In this document: one piece after another, positions 59,641 to 64,000 of the stretch
How the letters are laid out: each line of letters begins with the position of its first letter
Numbering within the stretch: the first letter of the stretch is position 1
From: Choristoneura fumiferana
Taxonomy: Eukaryota; Arthropoda; Insecta; Lepidoptera; Tortricidae
Length of the DNA: 64,000 nt
NCBI RefSeq assembly: GCF_025370935.1
Contig: NC_133494.1
Coordinates: 17,653,053 to 17,717,052, forward strand
Reading direction: 5' to 3'
The notes under the pieces: generated by a model
Seen by the model: the letters and a program-made list of their open reading frames with translations, nothing else
The model's database searches: none
What the model was told of the DNA's origin: nothing
Position numbers and translations under genes: made by a program

Positions 59641-59830
59641 ATTAGGCTTAGTAAAAATGTTGCGTTGCGAAGCGTTGGTAGGCCTCCCACTAGGTGGACT
59701 GACGACATCGTGGGAATTGCGGGCAACCGGTGGATGCAAGTGGCGAGTGGTCGTTCATTGTGGCGTTCTAAGGGGAGACCTTTGTTCAGCAGTGGACGTC
59801 CTCCGGCTGATGATGATGATGATGATGATT
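59641..59830 (+). mobile_element. RTE-type LINE, 3' end
   Basis: Translates as 'GRPPTRWTDDIVGIAGNRW' followed by 'MQVASGRSLWRSKGRPLFSS', the typical end of lepidopteran RTE-clade ORF2. It finishes with a (gat)n tail, as RTE elements do. Strongly 5'-truncated. Confidence 0.8.
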
Positions 59831-60079
59831 ATGAAGTAAAATGTAATCTCGATATTTTGGAATATTAAAGAATTCGTGTTTTAGTTTAGATCATTTATTT
59901 AATCAGGTGTTACTTTCCAGAAGTAGAAATATAAATAGAAATAGAAATATTTTTATTCGCATTTCGCAAATTACATACAACACAAAATAAAAACAAGTAT
60001 TAAGTACGTATTAAGTAGGTATTTGCGAAATCGCGAAGTCCATTATCAATGAACTATAAACAATTTCTGTTGTCACCTT

Positions 60080-60250
60080 AAGATAGCTACGTCTATATGC
60101 AACAAATGTGTATTCATGCAGTATATATATCCACCTCTACACTGTAAGAACACACACAAATTACACAAACCCATCTATCACCTTCACCACACTACACTGA
60201 CGCGCTTCCAACTTAACCAAAGTTTATCTTCAGAGCAACCGTTCACTATG
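60080..60250 (+). repeat. Dispersed repeat, direct copy of the 3800-3995 family
   Basis: See 3800-3995: the same blocks in opposite orientation. It abuts an inverted RTE fragment. Confidence 0.65.
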
Positions 60251-60440
60251 CCACCAGATGCCAGTCCTAATATCCACTGCTGTCCTCATATGTTCACTGC
60301 TCGACATAGACCTCCCCCATATACCTCCAGTTGCTTCTGTCGGAAGCGGCTTGCATCCACCGTGAACCCGCGGCTTTACTAGTAACCAGGTCATCCATCC
60401 ATCTCGTTGGTGGACGTCCTACGCTGCGCACACTTACTCA
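60251..60440 (-). mobile_element. RTE-type LINE, 3' end
   Basis: The minus strand codes for a 'GRPPTRW-like' region: 'RRPPTRWMDDLV' with small changes, then 'GSRWMQAASDRSNWRYMG'-like residues. Broken frame; fragment only. Confidence 0.6.
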
Positions 60441-60574
60441 CTGCCTCAAATATTCCTTCTAAATGCCTAAGAACAATGCTTATTAGCAGCGTTATTGACT
60501 TCATAATCTTATCACCATTGATATTCAATGTAAAACATTTGTCACAAAATTGGGTTACGAGTTATTTCCGTAAC

Positions 60575-60710
60575 CAGCTGGGCTACTCCGAAACTCGAAA
60601 CTCGAAGTTCGTGTCGTGCGGTCCCTCTGACACTTACACTGTTTGATACGAGAGCGAGAGGGACCGCACGACACGAACTTCGAGTTACGAGTTTCGTAGT
60701 AGCCTTGCAG
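60575..60710. mobile_element. Long-foldback MITE, copy 10
   Basis: Runs from cagctgggctactccgaaac to gtttcgtagtagccttgcag, with perfectly pairing 'ttcgtgtcgtgcggtccctc' and 'gagggaccgcacgacacgaa'. Confidence 0.85.
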
Positions 60711-61184
60711 TGCCGACCCGCGCCGCGAGCTCTCATCTCGTCTCTCGCTATATTTAATTGCTTTCGAGAGCAGTCTTATCCACCGTAATACAAAACCATA
60801 CATGAAATTTGACGATCACTCCAAAATAATTGAAGGACATCTTTTGGCAAGTATACGTGGCAATGGTAAGATTTGTAGCGGCAGGGGTAATCTCGACGGG
60901 GTAATCCTGCTATTATAAATGCCTTTGTTGAGTGTGTGTCCGTGTTTGTATGTGTTTGCATCCGCGAGATTTGTGTAATGAGCATAAGTGCAGTAACAAG
61001 CTTAGTGAATAGCCTGAAAAGCGTTTAAATGTTGTATTTTTTTGCATTTGACTTACAAAATAAGTATTTGGAAAAAAAAAACATTTTAATACCATTTTTT
61101 TTTACCGACTGCACTTTTTCTTGACTGTAATTGTATTGAAAATACAAACTGAGATATAGATGCACAGAAAAACCAGAAAAATAA

Positions 61185-61258
61185 GACCATCACTGGGAAT
61201 CGAACCCAGGTCTTCGGTATTCCGTACCGCGTGCTATACCGCTACACCACTGATGGTC
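61185..61258 (-). tRNA. tRNA-like sequence (pseudogene or SINE head)
   Basis: On the minus strand, a 7-bp acceptor stem ACCATCA/TGATGGT, an A-box-like 'tggtgtagcggtatagcac', a four-pair anticodon stem (CGGT/ACCG), and a perfect T arm CTGGG-TTCGATT-CCCAG can be drawn. The 7-base loop would put GGA in the anticodon position, but position 33 is C instead of the universal U, and there is no long variable arm as tRNA-Ser needs. It has no CCA. It sits inside an inverted repeat. I read it as a tRNA-derived repeat, not a working tRNA gene. Confidence 0.45.
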
Positions 61259-61429
61259 AACGGTAAAGACACGAATTTCCCTATGCACCTCATATCTCAG
61301 CTTGTTTGATTCTTATTTTAGCCACTTTAGCAGTGACGCTTTTCAATTTAGGTTTTTACGGGATGACCGTAAATGTAAAAATTTTAATTGAAATAAAAAA
61401 TACTAAAAGATTCCAAAAAAACAATCTTA

Positions 61430-61690
61430 ATGTAATTGTATTGTCATCCAAACTACATTTTCATACCAAATTTCAAGTCGATGCCATTAACCGTTGAGGA
61501 GTTCCATCCAGGCCGTACTACCCGGATGTCACTGCCAGATTACTGTATTGTCACATTTCAATATATAAAATTTCAAGTCAATCCAACTACTGGAAGTTGG
61601 TCGAATTTAACTTGTATTTAAGATTTGATTACAGACAGAGAGACATACAGGCAACGGGACAGGTGAAATAAATAAAAGCTTGTAAAAACA
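61430..61690 (+). repeat. Dispersed repeat, direct copy of the 17590-17895 family
   Basis: 'accaaatttcaagtcgatgc', 'aggcaacgggacaggtgaaa' and 'aataaaagcttgtaaaaac' follow in the same order as in Toll intron 1. Confidence 0.75.
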
Positions 61691-62229
61691 TTGCAATTAA
61701 AATAAAGGCCTATAAAGATGAAAATTTCTGAGAAAATTGCATTATATCAAATTATGACGGTTAAGTATTTCATCCATTATACTTTTAAACCTTATGCATT
61801 TTGATACGTACTCGTAATAAACACATCAATTCTGCCACGGCCCTAAAATCTTTGATCACCCCTTTCACATTAAGGCACGGAGATTCGAACCCATTAAATT
61901 TCGGGTCGTCTGGTTTAAATTTTAATGTAAAAGTAAAACAGCGTGAACCCGCGTATATCACCCAAATGTTCCGATTCCGAAGTGGAACGCGGAATACTGA
62001 AACCATTGACACAGGCTGAGTATTCAAATAGAATAATTTGTTTACACTCGGTTAGCACGCTTTGTGTGCCTCTTTTGTTACTTGCACACGATTATTTCGA
62101 TGAAATAAAAGTTTTAGAAGTTGTGAAAATGTATTTGTATTTCGATTTGATTGTAGTTTTTTTTTTTTAGGTTAGTGTAAAAGTGAATCTGATAATAAGT
62201 ACTTTAAATTAGACTTGCAAGCAGAGGTC

Positions 62230-62660
62230 TCCTACGTAGTACGCCACAATGAACACACCACTCGCCACTTGCATCCACCGGTTGCCCGTAACTCTCACGC
62301 TGTCTCGCTGTCATGATGAGACGCTTCAGCATTATGCTGAGCCGATTCACAACCGCAATGACTCATACTTTCCTTCGTGTTGTCTGTTCGTACCTAATAA
62401 TATTGTTGTGTCTTGTATTGTGAATAAATGCATTTTCGTTCTTTCTTTCTTTTATGTTATCAATCCATCTAGTAGGAGCCCTACCACTCGTTTCGTGGTA
62501 GCACTCGAGGACTTTTCTCCTCCAACGGTATCTGTTCATCGAGCAATGTGTCCGCCCTGCTGCTATTACTTGCATATTCCTCGAGCTATGCCGGTAACTT
62601 TATCGCCGAATTTCCGACGATTTCTCTACGATAATTTCTATATTATATTCGTGTGAAATT
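62230..62660 (-). mobile_element. RTE-type LINE, 3' end with an inner insertion
   Basis: On the minus strand, 'SGRAPTRWIDN' (about 62460-62490) and, further upstream, 'GRTHCSMNRYRWRRKVLE' belong to the RTE ORF2 end. The next conserved part ('GNRWMQVASGVFIVAYY'-like) lies at about 62240-62300. Between them is about 150 bp of unrelated sequence, with an aataaa and a (tttc)n run (about 62310-62455), so another short element has inserted here. Confidence 0.65.
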
Positions 62661-63371
62661 TCAGGGTCATATCCGCAATTCTAAGTCCCGAACAAACTTA
62701 AATGACTTCCAGCAGAAATAGAGAGATTAGAAATGAGACATTACCGAACTTTGCGCGGAAACTCCTTGATGGACTTACTTCAGACATCAGATTTTAATCA
62801 TAATGCCGTAAAGCAATTTCATTATTTAGTTCGCTGAGCACAGGTGGATTATTTTGAAGGTGTTACCGGTTGTTTTGACATTATGCTAATTATTGAAATG
62901 CGAAATAGAGCGAACTACGTGCTGACGTCGCGTGTTTTAGATTGTAAAAAGGTAATCTACTACCGTTGCAGTACCTTACTTTGTTTTTACGAGCTTCTAG
63001 CTAGCTTGCAATGTTCGTATGTTTAAGTTGTGTTCAAAATCTTGCAAGTCTAAATAATTTACCGACATTTGTGGACACACCTGAAACATGAAAGATGATG
63101 GTGTGATGATGATGATAAATTTATAGCAAATGGCTCGAGTCAATGGCTACATGGTCAATATGCGGATACGGATATCCGGGACATCACTAGTTTAGTCCGG
63201 TGACGTGGTTAAAGTTGGATTCCGTGTTGTCGAGTAACGTATACCCATCGGTCAGGAGTGACAGGTATTAGCATGTTTGGAACTCGGCGATTCTTTTTAC
63301 CTTGTTTTTATTGTGTTACGGGAAAGCTGTTTGTAGCTTTTCGTGTTAACTAGGTATATAAAAGGTAACTA
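62661..63371. other. Intergenic, nothing recognised
   Basis: No coding exon seen; one short (gat)n stretch near 63100-63117. Confidence 0.35.
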
Positions 63372-63536
63372 CAGTACCCGGCGATAAAGATTGCATATCG
63401 GTCTTCGGAAAAATACAATTGGCTGTTCACGACGATTTCCGGACACTGGCTACTCCATCAATCATCGTATTTATTAAGTGACGTTTTAGCAGTCTCTTTT
63501 AGAAAATCGATGTGCAATCTTTACGGCCGGGTACTG
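63372..63536. mobile_element. MITE with CAGT ends and TA target site
   Basis: 165 bp. Ends cagtacccggc and gccgggtactg, continued by 'ataaagattgcat' against 'gtgcaatctttac'. Flanked by TA on both sides (63370-63371 and 63537-63538). A TA duplication with CAGT termini is typical for pogo/Tigger elements of the Tc1/mariner superfamily. No ORF. Confidence 0.7.
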
Positions 63537-63814
63537 TACTCGTAGAAGCCATAAAGTCAGCTTTTTTGGATAATTTCGTTCTGAAGAATTTTTGCTTAGA
63601 AACAGGGCTCTAGAAACACTGTATATTTATAGACACGCCGTTTAAATCGTATATTTAAATATACTTCAAAATTTGCAGGGATCTTTTGGTACGCGAGGCC
63701 GACTCGCTCTTAACCAGTTTTTTCTCTCCATTTTCCTTTTTAGCATCATTTTATTATTTTACACTGGGTCGGCTTTTCCAATCTATCTTTATTTCCCCCT
63801 TTATTTTTATTTGC

Positions 63815-63908
63815 AATCCCCCTGGTGTTGCAGGCGTCTATGGGCGGTGGTGATCTCTTACCATCAGGAGACCCACTTACTCGTTAACCATCCAGTCGAA
63901 TAAAAAAA
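63815..63908 (+). repeat. Lepidopteran SINE/LINE 3' tail ('ccatcaggagaccc' family)
   Basis: 'cctggtgttgcaggcgtcta', 'ggcggtggtgatctcttacc', 'ccatccagtcgaataaaaaa'. Third copy of the family in the window. Confidence 0.75.
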
Positions 63909-64000
63909 TTATGTTTTATTCTGAATAAACAAAAAATGCTCAATACGATACAAGTACTAACGTCAAATACTTCTACGTCTAGCTTTGTACACAGAGACCT

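Overview
The window looks like insect nuclear DNA, most likely from a moth or butterfly. Genes are AT-rich and split by GT-AG introns. The genes are arthropod types (a Spätzle-family cytokine, a Toll-9-like receptor, an arthropod-type SMYD protein, a ballchen/VRK kinase). The space between them is packed with tRNA-headed SINEs, RTE-type and other non-LTR fragments and many foldback MITEs of kinds typical of Lepidoptera. There is no bacterial gene arrangement, no rRNA and no CRISPR. One 100-N assembly gap lies at 57476-57575.

Layout, all recognised host genes on the + strand: (1) 3461-8457 is the 3' part of a SET/MYND (SMYD-A type) gene, five exons, with earlier exons not seen. Parts of two of its exons are tandemly duplicated in place. 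(2) 17341-23123 is a complete three-exon Toll-like receptor of the single-cysteine-cluster (Toll-9) kind, 856 aa, with signal peptide, LRRNT, LRRs, LRRCT, one membrane helix and a TIR domain. (3) 26085-40989 is a five-exon Spätzle-family ligand, 478 aa, whose signal peptide is split by a 12.2-kb intron. (4) 42842-54074 is a six-exon VRK1/ballchen (nucleosomal histone kinase-1) gene, 538 aa. Its first intron carries a Tigger/pogo-type transposase ORF (45997-47532) that is open end to end but lacks two of the three catalytic acidic residues. (5) 54.1-64 kb holds no host gene that I can recognise: it contains RTE fragments, MITEs, a tRNA-like segment and the assembly gap.

The most interesting point is that a Toll-family receptor gene and a Spätzle-family ligand gene stand head to tail, with about 3 kb between the receptor stop codon and the ligand start codon. 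Toll receptors are activated by processed Spätzle-type cystine-knot ligands, so this is a candidate ligand-receptor gene pair. Whether the two products actually interact is inference. Other notable points are a strong-context upstream ORF directly before the Spätzle start, a GC-AG intron in the kinase gene largely filled with transposable elements, ten copies of one long-foldback element, and a gypsy remnant with an inverted LTR inside the receptor intron.
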